From CAVQAH01 sp963784195 (GTDB taxonomy: Bacteria > Acidobacteriota > Vicinamibacteria > Vicinamibacterales > 2-12-FULL-66-21): a DNA stretch of 64,000 nucleotides. This document shows, one piece after another, positions 32,614 to 42,636 of this stretch. How positions within the stretch are numbered: the stretch's first letter is position 1; each line of letters opens with the position of its first letter. The position numbers and the translations under genes were made by a program. Under the pieces are notes generated by a model, which did no database searches, had not been told where the DNA came from, and saw only the letters and a program-made list of their open reading frames with translations. Where the stretch lies: positions 62,001 to 126,000 of the forward strand of contig CAWARA010000033.1 in NCBI GenBank assembly GCA_963784195.1, given 5' to 3'.

Positions 32614-34303
32614 GCAAGAACCGGCGCGCCGCCTGTAACTCGGGGCGATCGGGATCGGCGCTCTTCCACATCTCCATCAGTCGCATGTATTGGGCCTTGG
32701 CGGTGGCTGTGTCTCCCATCGCTTCGGCGGCCCGCGCGATACCGGCGATCGCCTTGGGCCGGCCAGGGGTGCGTCGCAGCGTCTCCTCGAAGTGCTTGCG
32801 CGCCTCTGCGGGCCTGCCCATGTCCATCAACAGCGATGCGTAGAGCTCATGCGCGGGAATAATCGGATAAGGCGGCTGCGACAGGCTGTCGATTGAATCT
32901 TCGATCGCTACCGCGGCCTCCATCTCCGTCACGACGGCCTCCGCGTCGCCCGCTGCGTGCGCGGCCAACGCTGCCGCTTCTCTCGCCTGCATCGTTAGAA
33001 TCTGCTGCACGAACGGATGTTGTCCAGGGACGCGTGCGCGCGCCATCATCGCCGCCGCATTGGCCTTTGCCGTGACGGTGTCCTTGCGGATGGCCGCGGC
33101 CATCGTCTCGAGATGCAGCTTCATCACCACGAAATCGCTCGAGGGAGCAATCAGTGGCAAGGTGGGCACATCGTTCCAGGATTCCGATTCGACGATGAAC
33201 CGAGCGAGTGTGTCGAAGTAACCGTACAGCACGCGATCGGGTAACGCGAAGATCGTTCGACCCCGTACGTGGCGGGCCTGAAGGTCTTGCGAGTCCGGAG
33301 CCGTCTTGCGGTTCGTGATCGCTGCGTACTGTGCCGCGAACAGATCGACCGCCTTCTTCGCATCGTTGTAGCGGCCGAGCTGAAGGTAGTTGTAGGAGAG
33401 ATAGTTGAGCGAATGGAAGTCGCGCAACTCTCCTGGATCCCCCGACTCCTTCACATCGTCGTTTGAAATCTGCCACGCGTTCTCGTTTGTCGTCGCCGCT
33501 TCGTCCCAGTATCCCAGGCGCGTGAAGATGTGCGAGGGCATGTGATAGGCATGCGGCACTGCGGCAGCGGTCTTGGCGTACGCACGCGCAACGGCCAAAC
33601 CACGTTCGGCATGAACAGGATCATCGTAGGCGTGAATGAGGTAGTGCAGCACTCCCGGATGCTGTTTGTCGTGAGCGTAGACCGATTCGAAGAGGCCGAC
33701 CGCACGGCCCTGCATCTCGAATCCCTTCGTCCCTTCACTGATGGTGCCGATGATCGACAGGCCATAAAACAGCTTGGTTTCATCGTCCGGATACTTCTCG
33801 TGGGTGGCGGCCATCAGCTCGCGGTAGGCCTCGTCACGCGACCGCTTCGTCCCCGCGCCGGCATCCTTGTAGAGGGCGGCGACAGCCAGGAGGTACATAT
33901 GCTCGCGGTCGTTCTGCGACCTGGCCTTGAGCCCTTTCTGCACGTACGCCCACGCCGCGGCTTCGTCCGCCGGCGACGGCGCATCCCAGAGCGGGTGGTT
34001 GTACGTCATGGCCGCGCCCCAGTAGGCCATGGCACACTCGGGTTCCGCTTTCTGGATCTCTTGAAACTGCGTGAGGGCCCGCGCGTACCAGAAGTTATGG
34101 AGAAGCGCCAGGGCGCGATCGAACCTGGCTTGCACAGCGGGAGCGCAGGACGTCTCCATATGTGCGGTTCCAATACCTTCGGAGCCGTGGCCGTGTTGTG
34201 CCAGCAGACCCGTGGCGCCAAGCGACGCCATCACCGTTGCGCAAAGGCATCGACCGAGATACCGGCGCAACACACTCGGCGAATTTCGATCGATGGCCGT
34301 CAT
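32594..34303 (-). CDS. Secreted TPR-repeat protein
   Basis: The 569-residue protein has a signal segment (LCATVMASLGATGLLAQ) and a conserved start HNFWYARALTQFQEIQKAEPECAMAYWGAAMTYNHPLW. TPR-like helical pairs are seen along its length, with a clear C-terminal set (PAEARKHFEETLRRTPGRPKAIAGIARAAEAMGD). ATG at 34303 follows AAGGAAG; the open frame upstream to 35035 is antisense to the permease and not coding. Its last 20 nt overlap the convergent amidohydrolase. It may be a scaffold in the periplasm. Confidence 0.82.
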   Translation of the reverse strand: MTAIDRNSPSVLRRYLGRCLCATVMASLGATGLLAQHGHGSEGIGTAHMETSCAPAVQARFDRALALLHNFWYARALTQFQEIQKAEPECAMAYWGAAMTYNHPLWDAPSPADEAAAWAYVQKGLKARSQNDREHMYLLAVAALYKDAGAGTKRSRDEAYRELMAATHEKYPDDETKLFYGLSIIGTISEGTKGFEMQGRAVGLFESVYAHDKQHPGVLHYLIHAYDDPVHAERGLAVARAYAKTAAAVPHAYHMPSHIFTRLGYWDEAATTNENAWQISNDDVKESGDPGELRDFHSLNYLSYNYLQLGRYNDAKKAVDLFAAQYAAITNRKTAPDSQDLQARHVRGRTIFALPDRVLYGYFDTLARFIVESESWNDVPTLPLIAPSSDFVVMKLHLETMAAAIRKDTVTAKANAAAMMARARVPGQHPFVQQILTMQAREAAALAAHAAGDAEAVVTEMEAAVAIEDSIDSLSQPPYPIIPAHELYASLLMDMGRPAEARKHFEETLRRTPGRPKAIAGIARAAEAMGDTATAKAQYMRLMEMWKSADPDRPELQAARRFLLTRHPF

Positions 34304-34380
34304 GATGGCTTCCTTTCGAGTTCTGAACGCGACGTGCTCGAACTGTCGACCGACGACTCGACGACTGACGACTTCCTCGA

Positions 34381-37059
34381 CTACTCGTATCTTAGCGCCG
34401 CGACCGGATCGACGCGCGCCGCGCGACGCGCGGGGACGTAGCTCGCAGCGAGCGCGAGCGACGCGAGCACGAATGTCACCGCGACGAACGTCGCGGGATC
34501 CCATGGGCTGACGTCGTAGACAAGGGCCGCGATGAAGCGCGAGGCCCACAGCGCGAGGCCAATTCCGATGACGATGCCGGCGGCGACAGGCAGTGAGCCT
34601 TGCAGAAGAACAAGGCGGCCGATCGTCCGGCGATCCGCGCCGAGCGCGATGCGAATTCCGATCTCGCGCATGCGGAGACCGACGACGTAGGAGGCGACGC
34701 CGTAGATGCCGATGGTCGCGAGGCTGAGGGCGAGCAGGCTGAAGAAGCCGAGAAGCACCGAGCCCATCCGCTGAGGCAACACGAGCTCCCTGACGTGAAA
34801 CGTCAGCGGCTGAAGATCGAAGATCGGCACCTGCGGATCGAGCGCGCGCAGTCGATCGCGGACGGCAGCCAGCACCTCGGAGGGATCCCGGGTGGTTCGC
34901 AGAAACACGTGCGCGGGTGCCAGGAGGCTGCCGAACCCGATGTCCTGGTCGAACGGAAAGAAGACGTAGGGGAAGGGTTCTTCGCCGAGCGCGCTGATTG
35001 TCGAGTTCTCCGCCACGCCGACGACGGTAATCCACTGGCCGTCGTCCATTTTCAGCCGTCCGCCAAGCGGGCTCCGTCCCGGCCAGTACTTCCGGGCGGC
35101 TGCGTCATTGACGATGGCGACTCTGGGTGCTGCTGCACCGTCCGCGCTTTCGAACGCGCGGCCGTTCAGAATCCGTGTGCCTAACGTCTCGAAGTACCCG
35201 GGACCGGCCTGCGACAGGAGCACGCGTGGCTCTTCATCCGGTGCCGTCGCGTATCCCTCGATCTGCACGGTCGCCATCATCGACCCATTGGTTGGAATGA
35301 GCGTCCCCCACGCGGCGGATGACACGCCGGGGATCTTCTTGACGCTCTCGAGAGCGGCCGCGAAGAACTCCGACGCGCGCGCGTCGGTGTAGCGCGCGAG
35401 TCCCAGGTTGACTGAAGCGGTCGCAACCCTGTCGGGCACAAACCCAAGCGGCACGTTCAGGGCCTGGACCAGGCTTCGCAGGAACAGGCCGCTGCCGGCG
35501 AGCAGAACGAGGCTGAGGGCGACCTGCGCCGCAACGAGCGATCCTCGCAGCCGGCTCCTGGAGCTGCCGCGTCCCTCGCCGCGAAGCGAGTGGAGCAGAT
35601 CGCCGCCCGATGCGCTCCAGGCCGGTGCCAGCCCGAAGAGCACACCTGTGAGGATGGCGAGAGCCGCGGTCGCGATCACCGCCGTGCCGTCAAGCGAGAG
35701 CCCGAAGTTCGCGATGTCGATGCCTCCGGGAAGCTGGTACGACGAGAGCAGTCGAAGCGTGAGGTGCGCGACCAGCAATCCTGCGGCGCCGCCGAGAGCT
35801 GCCAGAACGAGGCTCTCGATCAGAAGTTGCCGAACGAGCCTGCCGCGGCTGGCACCGAGAGCCCGGCGCACGCCGATCTCGCGCTGGCGGGCGGCCGCCC
35901 GCGCCAGCAGCAGGTTGGCGAGGTTCGCGCAGCCGATGAGCAGCGTGAGTGCCACGACCCCGACGAGCAGCATCACGAAACGGCGTATCGCCAGCGTGTT
36001 ATCTCTGTCGAAGACGCGAGTGGCGAGCGGCTCGAGGCGCAGCGGCGCACGAGATCGGCTGCGAGACGGTGGATGCAGCTCGGTGTAGAGGATGTTCAGC
36101 GCGTCCGCTGCTTGATCGCTCGTCACATCATCCCGTAGACGGCCGACGACGCTCAGCCAGGCGAAGCCACGGTTGGCCAGCGGATTCTCGGATGCGAAAA
36201 AGCCGGTACGGAGCACCTGCCTGACGGACGTGATTGGGAGATAGATCTGCGACCTGGACGTCAGGGTGGTACCGCGGAAACCCCTGCGAGCGACGCCGAC
36301 GATCGTGACCGGCGCCCCGTTGATGGTCACCGCCTTGCCCGCAATCGCCGGATCGCGGCCGAACCGCGACGACCAGAAGTCGTAGCTCAGGACCCCGCTG
36401 ATGGGTCCACCGGGACCGGTGTCGTCCGACGGGAGCAGAACGCGCCCGATTTCAGCCGGCACGCCAAGCACGCCGAAGGTATTCCCGGAGACGAAGGTGG
36501 CGGCCGCGAGGTCGGATGTATTGTCCACCCTCAGGTTGACCCTGTCGCGGCCGCCGCCCGTGGCGAATGCCGCGGTGAACAGATCGCCGCGCTGCGCGTA
36601 CGACTGATAGTCCAGGAACGAGCTCGACGACGTGATCACGGCGAGCCGTTCAGGCTCGGCGATCTTGAGCGGCCGGAGGAGCGTCGCGTCCGCAAGGCTG
36701 AAGAACGCCGTGTTCGCGCCGATCCCCAGCGCCAGCGTCATAACGGCGATAACCGAAAATGTCGGAGCCTGGATGAGCAGCCGGAGAGCGAACCGGACGT
36801 CGCGCCAGAGGTTCAGCATGGGTTCTCCTGGTCGTCTGGGCTCCTGAGGGGAAGGCGGGCGCGTGCCGCGGCCCGTCGTGAGCACCGCCCACCATTCACG
36901 CGGCAGCGAACGAAGCAGATCGATGGTGATGCGCCACAGGACTTCGGGCGCAGGTCTGGCGCCAGCCAGCGTGCGGACGCACTGCACCATCTCCGCGCCG
37001 TGACTGCGCCGGAAGGATGGAGGGTAGAGCCGGAGAAGGGCCGCGTAGACGATGAGCAC
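34381..37059 (-). CDS. ADOP-type ABC transporter permease (MacB/FtsX-like)
   Basis: The 892-residue protein has the N-terminal ADOP prefix (LIVYAALLRLYPPSFRRSHGAEMVQ), then a MacB periplasmic-core and FtsX-permease half (VIAVMTLALGIGANTAFFSLADATLLRPLK), and a second duplicated half whose C-terminus contains ASYVVGLRMREIGIRIALGADRRTI and PARRAARVDPVAALRYE. There is no ATPase domain: these acidobacterial duplicated orphan permeases lack a linked ATPase. GTG at 37059 is used. The adjacent PadR regulator probably controls it. The substrate is unknown. Confidence 0.92.
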   Translation of the reverse strand: MLIVYAALLRLYPPSFRRSHGAEMVQCVRTLAGARPAPEVLWRITIDLLRSLPREWWAVLTTGRGTRPPSPQEPRRPGEPMLNLWRDVRFALRLLIQAPTFSVIAVMTLALGIGANTAFFSLADATLLRPLKIAEPERLAVITSSSSFLDYQSYAQRGDLFTAAFATGGGRDRVNLRVDNTSDLAAATFVSGNTFGVLGVPAEIGRVLLPSDDTGPGGPISGVLSYDFWSSRFGRDPAIAGKAVTINGAPVTIVGVARRGFRGTTLTSRSQIYLPITSVRQVLRTGFFASENPLANRGFAWLSVVGRLRDDVTSDQAADALNILYTELHPPSRSRSRAPLRLEPLATRVFDRDNTLAIRRFVMLLVGVVALTLLIGCANLANLLLARAAARQREIGVRRALGASRGRLVRQLLIESLVLAALGGAAGLLVAHLTLRLLSSYQLPGGIDIANFGLSLDGTAVIATAALAILTGVLFGLAPAWSASGGDLLHSLRGEGRGSSRSRLRGSLVAAQVALSLVLLAGSGLFLRSLVQALNVPLGFVPDRVATASVNLGLARYTDARASEFFAAALESVKKIPGVSSAAWGTLIPTNGSMMATVQIEGYATAPDEEPRVLLSQAGPGYFETLGTRILNGRAFESADGAAAPRVAIVNDAAARKYWPGRSPLGGRLKMDDGQWITVVGVAENSTISALGEEPFPYVFFPFDQDIGFGSLLAPAHVFLRTTRDPSEVLAAVRDRLRALDPQVPIFDLQPLTFHVRELVLPQRMGSVLLGFFSLLALSLATIGIYGVASYVVGLRMREIGIRIALGADRRTIGRLVLLQGSLPVAAGIVIGIGLALWASRFIAALVYDVSPWDPATFVAVTFVLASLALAASYVPARRAARVDPVAALRYE

Positions 37060-37061
37060 GG

Positions 37062-37433
37062 TTACGCCCGCTTCGCCTTGGGAACGATCTTCTTGGCCCT
37101 GGCCGCGCCGACGAGCGTCGCCAGGCGCGTCGTCTCCGCTTCAAGGACCTGTGTTCCCAGCTTCGTGATCCGGTAATACCGCCGCCGCTCATCGTCGAGC
37201 TCAGGATCGGGCCGCTGGTCCGCTTCTTCGACGAGCCCCGACGCCAGGAGGCGCTTGATTGTGCCGTAGAGCGTGCCCGGTCCCATGCGCGTGCCGCCGC
37301 CGGTAAGGAGCTCGACCTCCTGCATGATGGCGTAGCCGTGCCGATCCTGGTCGGCGAGCGCCAGGAGGATATGGTGGATGGCCGGTGTCAGCGGCAGGAA
37401 GCTGGCCGCCTGGCTGTCGCGTTTTGGTGTCAT
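37062..37433 (-). CDS. PadR-family transcriptional regulator
   Basis: The 123-residue winged-helix protein shows the PadR pattern: ILLALADQDRHGYAIMQEVE, GTLYGTIKRLLASGLVEE and RRRYYRITKLGTQVLEAE. It precedes the ADOP permease by 2 nt in the same direction, an arrangement typical of Acidobacteriota. An upstream perfect palindrome at 37443-37465 is the likely operator. Confidence 0.94.
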   Translation of the reverse strand: MTPKRDSQAASFLPLTPAIHHILLALADQDRHGYAIMQEVELLTGGGTRMGPGTLYGTIKRLLASGLVEEADQRPDPELDDERRRYYRITKLGTQVLEAETTRLATLVGAARAKKIVPKAKRA

Positions 37434-37442
37434 TTATATCCT

Positions 37443-37465
37443 GGTATATCCGTTACGGATATACC
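37443..37465. promoter_or_regulatory. 23-bp palindromic operator of the PadR-ADOP operon
   Basis: The arms GGTATATCCGT and ACGGATATACC flank a single base, forming a perfect 23-bp palindrome 9 bp upstream of the PadR ATG. A further half site (GGATATA on the minus strand) lies between it and the start codon. PadR repressors bind AT-rich dyads like this, so autoregulation is inferred. Confidence 0.75.
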
Positions 37466-37683
37466 ACAGTTTTGCAACGTAAGACGCATCAACTGCGCGA
37501 TTGGTTGGTTGTTCGAAGCCCCTGTCGTGGTTCGTAGCTCGTCGCTCGAGAGCGGTTGGGTCACGAAATGGTCGCGCGTCTACAAGCACGCGCGACTGCT
37601 GCGAGAGTCGGCATTCTCCGAAATCACCATGCACGCTCGAGCAGTGGCTGCGATAAATGAACGCCTCACGTCAGGAGACACTC

Positions 37684-38874
37684 GTGCACTTTGACCCGGT
37701 CGGCGCGTCGCAGGATCCGTCTCAGATCAACAACCCCATCACTTCAGACGACGACATCGAGCGCGACTTCGATCGCGAGGAAGATAGGTCGGTACCCCGA
37801 ACGCGGGAAGGGTTGCCGAAGGCGTTCCGGATGCGGCACGGCCGCCACTACGTCGAACAGTTGATGGGGGACGCGCCCCTCAGAACCGTTCGCGAGATCG
37901 CCGTGGCGGATATCGAGCTTCCACCGGACGATCCGACCGATCTTCAGGAGCTCGAGCGTTCGATTCGAGAGCTGGGCGTTCTCGAGCCGTTGCTCGTCAG
38001 TCAACAGGGCCGGCGTTATCGCGTCATCGCAGGAATGAACCGGTTGCGAGCTGCGCGGACCGCGGGGCTGCGATCGGTTCCGTGTCTCGTCCACGAAGTG
38101 GACGACGAGATGCTGAAGAACATGCGCGAAGCAGCTTCACGGCGACCGGTGTCTCCCGCCTCGCCCGAGCCAGCACTGGACGAACCGCCTCCGTCCGAGG
38201 ATCAGCGGCGCGATGGCACCCTGCCGCCGGCGTTTGCCGAGGTCACGACCGGATTGAATTTCGTCTCAGCGCTCATGCCGGCGATCGACGCCGCAGGCGA
38301 CAATCGCTTCCGCTGGTCGGTGCTGACCGACCTCGCAGGCGTCGAGCTGCTCCGCGCGCGCATGGTGGCGGCCGCGGCGGAAGTCCTTGCCGGACAGCCG
38401 GTGACCGATCGCTCCGACGTTCGCAGCGGCGATCTCCTCGACGCCGTCATCGCAGCGGTCGCGCCCGAAGCCCGGCTCCGCGGCGTGGGGTTGAGCGGCG
38501 CGGCAGCGGACCGCGACTACCGCGTGGCGCTCGATCTCCGGCTCACCACGCCCGCGGTCATCGGCCTCGTGCAGAGCCTTCTCGGGATGAGCGCTCCTGG
38601 CGGCACCGTCAGCGTGGCGATGAAAGGCACGGCGGTCCGTCCGGCGCTGATCGTGGACGTGGCGGTCAGCGACGGCGATCTGAACGCGCAGGCCGTTCAG
38701 CGCTTCTTCGATGGCGAATGGCGCGAGCACCCCGCTGGTGCGTCCGCGGCGCTGGTGCTTGCGGGATCCGCGCGCGTGGCCCGGCTGCACGGCGGACGGG
38801 CAGACGTACGGGCACTCGATCCTCGCGGATTCCTCGTGACGTTCGTGATTCCGCGCCCGTTGGCGGGCCGCTGA
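37684..38874 (+). CDS. ParB-N domain fused to degenerate histidine-kinase-like module
   Basis: The 396-residue protein (from GTG 37684, with CAGGAGA upstream; ATG 37657 is an alternative) has an acidic N-terminus. A ParB/Spo0J N-terminal domain spans ~70-140 (DLQELERSIRELGVLEPLLVSQQGRRYRVIAGMNRLRAARTAGL), in which the usual GERR box reads GMNR. A Pro-rich linker (150-185) follows. Then comes a helical segment with a DHp-like core (WSVLTDLAGVELLRARM) but no phospho-accepting His, and a C-terminal ATPase-like domain (247-392) ending LHGGRADVRALDPRGFLVTFVIP, the typical GHKL end, with no N-box Asn and no Gly-rich lid. It has no HTH and no ParA neighbour. Likely a regulatory scaffold; function unknown. 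Confidence 0.75.
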   Translation: MHFDPVGASQDPSQINNPITSDDDIERDFDREEDRSVPRTREGLPKAFRMRHGRHYVEQLMGDAPLRTVREIAVADIELPPDDPTDLQELERSIRELGVLEPLLVSQQGRRYRVIAGMNRLRAARTAGLRSVPCLVHEVDDEMLKNMREAASRRPVSPASPEPALDEPPPSEDQRRDGTLPPAFAEVTTGLNFVSALMPAIDAAGDNRFRWSVLTDLAGVELLRARMVAAAAEVLAGQPVTDRSDVRSGDLLDAVIAAVAPEARLRGVGLSGAAADRDYRVALDLRLTTPAVIGLVQSLLGMSAPGGTVSVAMKGTAVRPALIVDVAVSDGDLNAQAVQRFFDGEWREHPAGASAALVLAGSARVARLHGGRADVRALDPRGFLVTFVIPRPLAGR

Positions 38875-38886
38875 GCGTTCGCGGCG

Positions 38887-39597
38887 TTATCGGCGGGTGA
38901 CGGTCGTGGTGCTGACGAGCTCGGCACCAGGCGTGTTGATGGTCGAGTACCGTGGAACCGGCCGGCCCTGCACGTACTCGATCGTGCGGTAGACACGGAC
39001 GACCGGCGGCGCTGCCGCGTCCACGGCCACGGTAATCTTCTTCACGTAATCCTTGGTTTCCCGATACGGCGGTACCGCGCCGTATTTCGCGACCGCTCCT
39101 GGACCCGCGTTGTACGCCGCGAGCGCCAGCTCGATGTTCTGCGAATACTTCGTCAGCAGGCTTTTCAAGTAGGCCACGCCCGCGCGGATGTTTTCGGCCG
39201 GGTCGTAGGGGTCGCGCACGCCGTACTGCTGCGCGGTGGCCGGCATCAGCTGCATGAGACCCATCGCGCCCTTCACCGATGTCGCCGACGGGTTGTAGGC
39301 GGACTCCGCCTGGATGACCGCCTTCACGAGGTGCTTGTCCACGCCATTCGCGCTGGAATGCTCCTCGATCAACGGGTCGAATCTCGTCGAGCGGCTGCCC
39401 GACAGGGGACGCGTCGTTCTGATCGTCCCGGTCGTGCTCACCGCGAACGTCTTTGCAGAGGGGTCCTTCGGCTGGTCGGACAGCACGTAGTTTCCGGAGG
39501 TATCCCGCCACATGTAGATCTGCGCCTGCGCCACGGCTGGGGCCGCGGTGACGAGCACGAAGGTGCTCAGAACGATCCGGCGCAGGCAAGCTGACAT
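38887..39597 (-). CDS. Secreted SLT-type lytic transglycosylase with DUF4124 N-terminus
   Basis: The 236-residue protein has a signal peptide (LSTFVLVTAAPAVAQAQ), a short DUF4124-like part (IYMWRDTSGNYVLSDQPKD) and a C-terminal SLT domain. Catalytic Glu lies in KAVIQAESAYNPSATS, followed by GAMGLMQLMPATAQQYGV and LALAAYNAGPGAV. It cleaves peptidoglycan glycan strands in the periplasm. Its start faces the repeat-filled gap before alaS. Confidence 0.93.
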   Translation of the reverse strand: MSACLRRIVLSTFVLVTAAPAVAQAQIYMWRDTSGNYVLSDQPKDPSAKTFAVSTTGTIRTTRPLSGSRSTRFDPLIEEHSSANGVDKHLVKAVIQAESAYNPSATSVKGAMGLMQLMPATAQQYGVRDPYDPAENIRAGVAYLKSLLTKYSQNIELALAAYNAGPGAVAKYGAVPPYRETKDYVKKITVAVDAAAPPVVRVYRTIEYVQGRPVPRYSTINTPGAELVSTTTVTRR

Positions 39598-39898
39598 GGT
39601 CGTAGGAGTCGTCAGTCGGCCCTTGGCCGTCGCCAGTCGCCAGTCGGTCGGGATCAGGGCGTTCGATGCCGGCTAAGACTGACGACAGTCGACTGAAGAC
39701 GCTCGACTGGTGTCCCCTGATGAGGCAAGCCAGATGCCTGCGTGCGATCAACAACTTAGGGGTTGTTCTGGGTCTGAGATGTGCTGAAACGGGACACGGT
39801 TCTGCAAAAGTGCAGGATCGTTAGGGGGCAGCTTTTTCAAGCTGCCCGTGGTTCGTGGTCCGTGGTTCGTAGTTCGTGTCTCGCCGGGCGGCTTTGAC
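39598..39898. repeat. Repeat-filled gap between transglycosylase and alaS
   Basis: This 300-nt stretch contains CGCCAGTCGCCAGTCGGTC and GACTGACGACAGTCGACTG words (39609-39705), a GGGACACGGTTCTGCA motif resembling a sigma-54 site (39791-39806), a 9-bp hairpin GGGCAGCTT/AAGCTGCCC (39826-39847) and the GTGGTTCGTGGTCCGTGGTTCG repeat (39846-39890). No gene is supported. The 39826 hairpin could terminate alaS transcription. Confidence 0.65.
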
Positions 39899-42620
39899 TC
39901 AGCCTAACAATGACTTGAGGACTTCCGGGGCGCGCTTCAGCATCTCATCGATTTTCGAGGCGTCGCGGCCGCCGGCTTCGGCAAAGTCAGGACGGCCGCC
40001 GCCACCGCCGCCGACGATGGGCGCGAGTTCCTTCACCAGGCGGCCGGCTTGAACGCGCGACGTGAGGTCCTTGGTGACCGACACGACCAGCGAGACCTTG
40101 CCGTCCTGCTCCGATGCGAGCACGATGACGCCGCTGCCAAGCTTGTCGCGAAGCGAATCGGACAGCCCTCGCAACGCGTTCTTTTCGAGGCCGTCGACGC
40201 GCCGCGCGATCAGCTTCACGCCCTGGACGTCCTGGGAGTCATCGCTCGACGCGCCCCGCGCGGAGGCGCCCGCACCAGCCGCTCCGCCGAGCGCTGCCTT
40301 GACCTTCAGCTGCTCGACCTCGCGGTTCAGCCGCTTCACGTCCGCCTGCAGACGCTGCACCGCTTCCGCCGCCTTCGCGGGTGCGGCATTCAGCGTCGTC
40401 AGCACGCCGTCGAGCGCCTGACGCTGTTGCTGAATCCACTGCCACGGCGCCGGCGCCGGTCAGCGCCTCGATGCGCCGCACGCCGGCGGCAACGCCGCCT
40501 TCCTCGGTGATCACGAAGGGACCGATATCGCCGGTCGCGCGGACGTGCGTGCCGCCGCACAGCTCGAGGCTGAAACCAGGCACCGAGACGACGCGCACGC
40601 GGTCGCCGTATTTTTCGCCGAAGAGCGCCATCGCGCCGGCCGCGATGGCTTCGTCCGTCGAGCGAACCTCCGTCTGCACCGGGGTGTTCCGGAAGATGTG
40701 CGCGTTGACCAGACGCTCGATCTCTTCGATCTGCTGCGGTGTCACCGGCGAGAAGTGAACGAAGTCGAAGCGCAGGCGATCGGGCGCCACGAGCGATCCC
40801 GCCTGCTTGACGTGCGTGCCGAGCACCTGGCGCAGCGCCGCGTGCAGCAGGTGGGTTGCCGTGTGATTGCGCCGCGTCGCATCGCGGACATCATCGATGA
40901 CTTCCGCCGTGACGATCTGATCCTTTCGGAAGCTGCCGCTCTCGACCCTCACGAAATGCAGGCGGGGACGCCCGCTCATCGGGCGCACCAGCCGCTCGAC
41001 GACGGCGACAGAGCCGTCGGGCCCGAGGATTCGGCCGCTGTCCGAGACCTGGCCGCCTGCCTCGAGGTAGAAGGGGGTCCGTCCGAGCGCGACGAAGCCC
41101 TGCGTCCCCGTGCTCAGACCGCTCGACCGGCACGCCAGACTGATCGAAGAGTGCGATGACCGGCACGCCCTGGACGATCGTCGACTCGTACCCGCAAACT
41201 GATCGCCGGCACTGTCGAGCGCGCGCTCGATGTCCGGCGTCATCGTGAAGGTCAGTCCCTTCTCTCCGCCCTTGAACGTGCTGCCCGCACGCGCCTTTTC
41301 GCGCTGGCCTTCCATGGCGCGCTCGAACGCTGCGCGGTCGACGCTGAGACGCCGTTGATCGGCGAGGTCTTCCATGAAGTCGAGGGGAACGCCGAGCGAG
41401 TCGTACAGCCTGAACGCTTCATCTCCGGAGAGCACGCCGTTGCCCGCTTCCGCCCGATCCAGTGCGTCCTCGAGACGCGGGAGGCCAGCCGTCAGCACGG
41501 CGTCGAACCGTTCCTCTTCGCTGCGGACCACGCGAACGATCGCGTCGCGTCCCGATTTCAGCTCGGGGTATGCGTCGCCCATCTCCTTGACCACCACGTC
41601 CACGAGCGCGTGGAGCACCGGCTCGCTGAAGCCGAGCCGCTTTCCGTGACGCATGGCGCGGCGCATGATTTTGCGCAGAACGTATCCGCGATGCTCGTTC
41701 GACGGCATGACGCCGTCGGCGATGAGGAACGTCATGGCGCGCAGGTGATCCGCGATCACCCGCATCGACACATCCGACGCATCCTCGAGCGTCGCCGTAT
41801 ACCGCCGTCCCGCACGCGCGGCGATGGCGTCGAGGATCGGCGTGAAGAGGTCCGTGTCGTAGTTGGACAGCTTGCCCTGGATGACGGCGGTGATCCGCTC
41901 GAGCCCCATCCCGGTGTCGATCGAGGGCGCAGGCAGCGGGTTCAGGCGGCCGTCGGGCTGACGGTCGAACTCCATGAACACGTTGTTCCAGACCTCGACG
42001 TAGCGGTCGCAGTTGCAATCCAGCCCGCGACAGTCCTTACCACGCCGCTCCTCTTCGCAGGGCGCCTCGTTGCCGCGGAAGTAGTGGATCTCGGAACACC
42101 GGCCGCACGGGCCGGTGTCGCCCATCGACCAGAAATTCTCAGCGAGCCCGAGCTCGGTGATGCGGTCGGCCGGGACCACCTTCGTCCAGATCTCGAACGC
42201 CTCGTCGTCTCGCGGGATGCCGGACTCGCCCTTGAAAATGGTGGGGAACAGCCGGTCTCCGGGCAATCCCCAGACCTTCGTGAGCAGTTCCCAGGCGTAC
42301 GGAATCGCGTCCTTCTTGAAGTAATCGCCGAAGGAAAAGTTGCCCAGCATCTCGAAGAACGTGTGATGCCGGAGCGACGGTCCGACGTTGTCGAGATCGT
42401 TGTGCTTTCCGCTGACGCGCATGCACTTCTGCGAGGTCGCCGCCCGCTTGTAGGGGCGCTTCTCCCGGCCCAGGAAGACGTCCTTGAACTGGTTCATCCC
42501 GGCGTTGGTGAAGAGCAGTGTGGGGTCGTCCCCCGGAACGAGCGGAGAGCTGGGCACGATCGTGTGGCCCTGGCTGCGGAAGTACTCCAGGAAACTGCTG
42601 CGGATCTCGCGAGAACGCAT
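39899..42620 (-). CDS. alaS: Alanyl-tRNA synthetase, three frame breaks
   Basis: The class II synthetase begins MRSREIRSSFLEYFRSQGHTIVPSSPLVPGDDPTLLFTNAGMNQFKD and has GDTGPCGRCSEIHY, an editing domain (NHTATHLLHAALRQVLG; ELCGGTHVRATGDIG) and a C-terminal coiled coil plus DHHA1-like end (GGGGGGRPDFAEAGGRD). The frame is lost near 41190 (one base missing in GCGGGT-ACGAG) and regained near 41115 (one extra base), so about 25 residues are out of frame. One extra base near 40440 moves the last ~180 residues to another frame. Corrected length is about 906 residues. All motifs are intact, so sequence errors are likely. Confidence 0.93.
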
Positions 42621-42636
42621 AACACTCAATTGTAAA

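Noticed and set aside
34304..35035. Upstream extension of the TPR protein frame (minus strand)
   Set aside because: It is antisense to the ADOP permease, Arg-rich, and the signal peptide and ribosome site fix the start at 34303.
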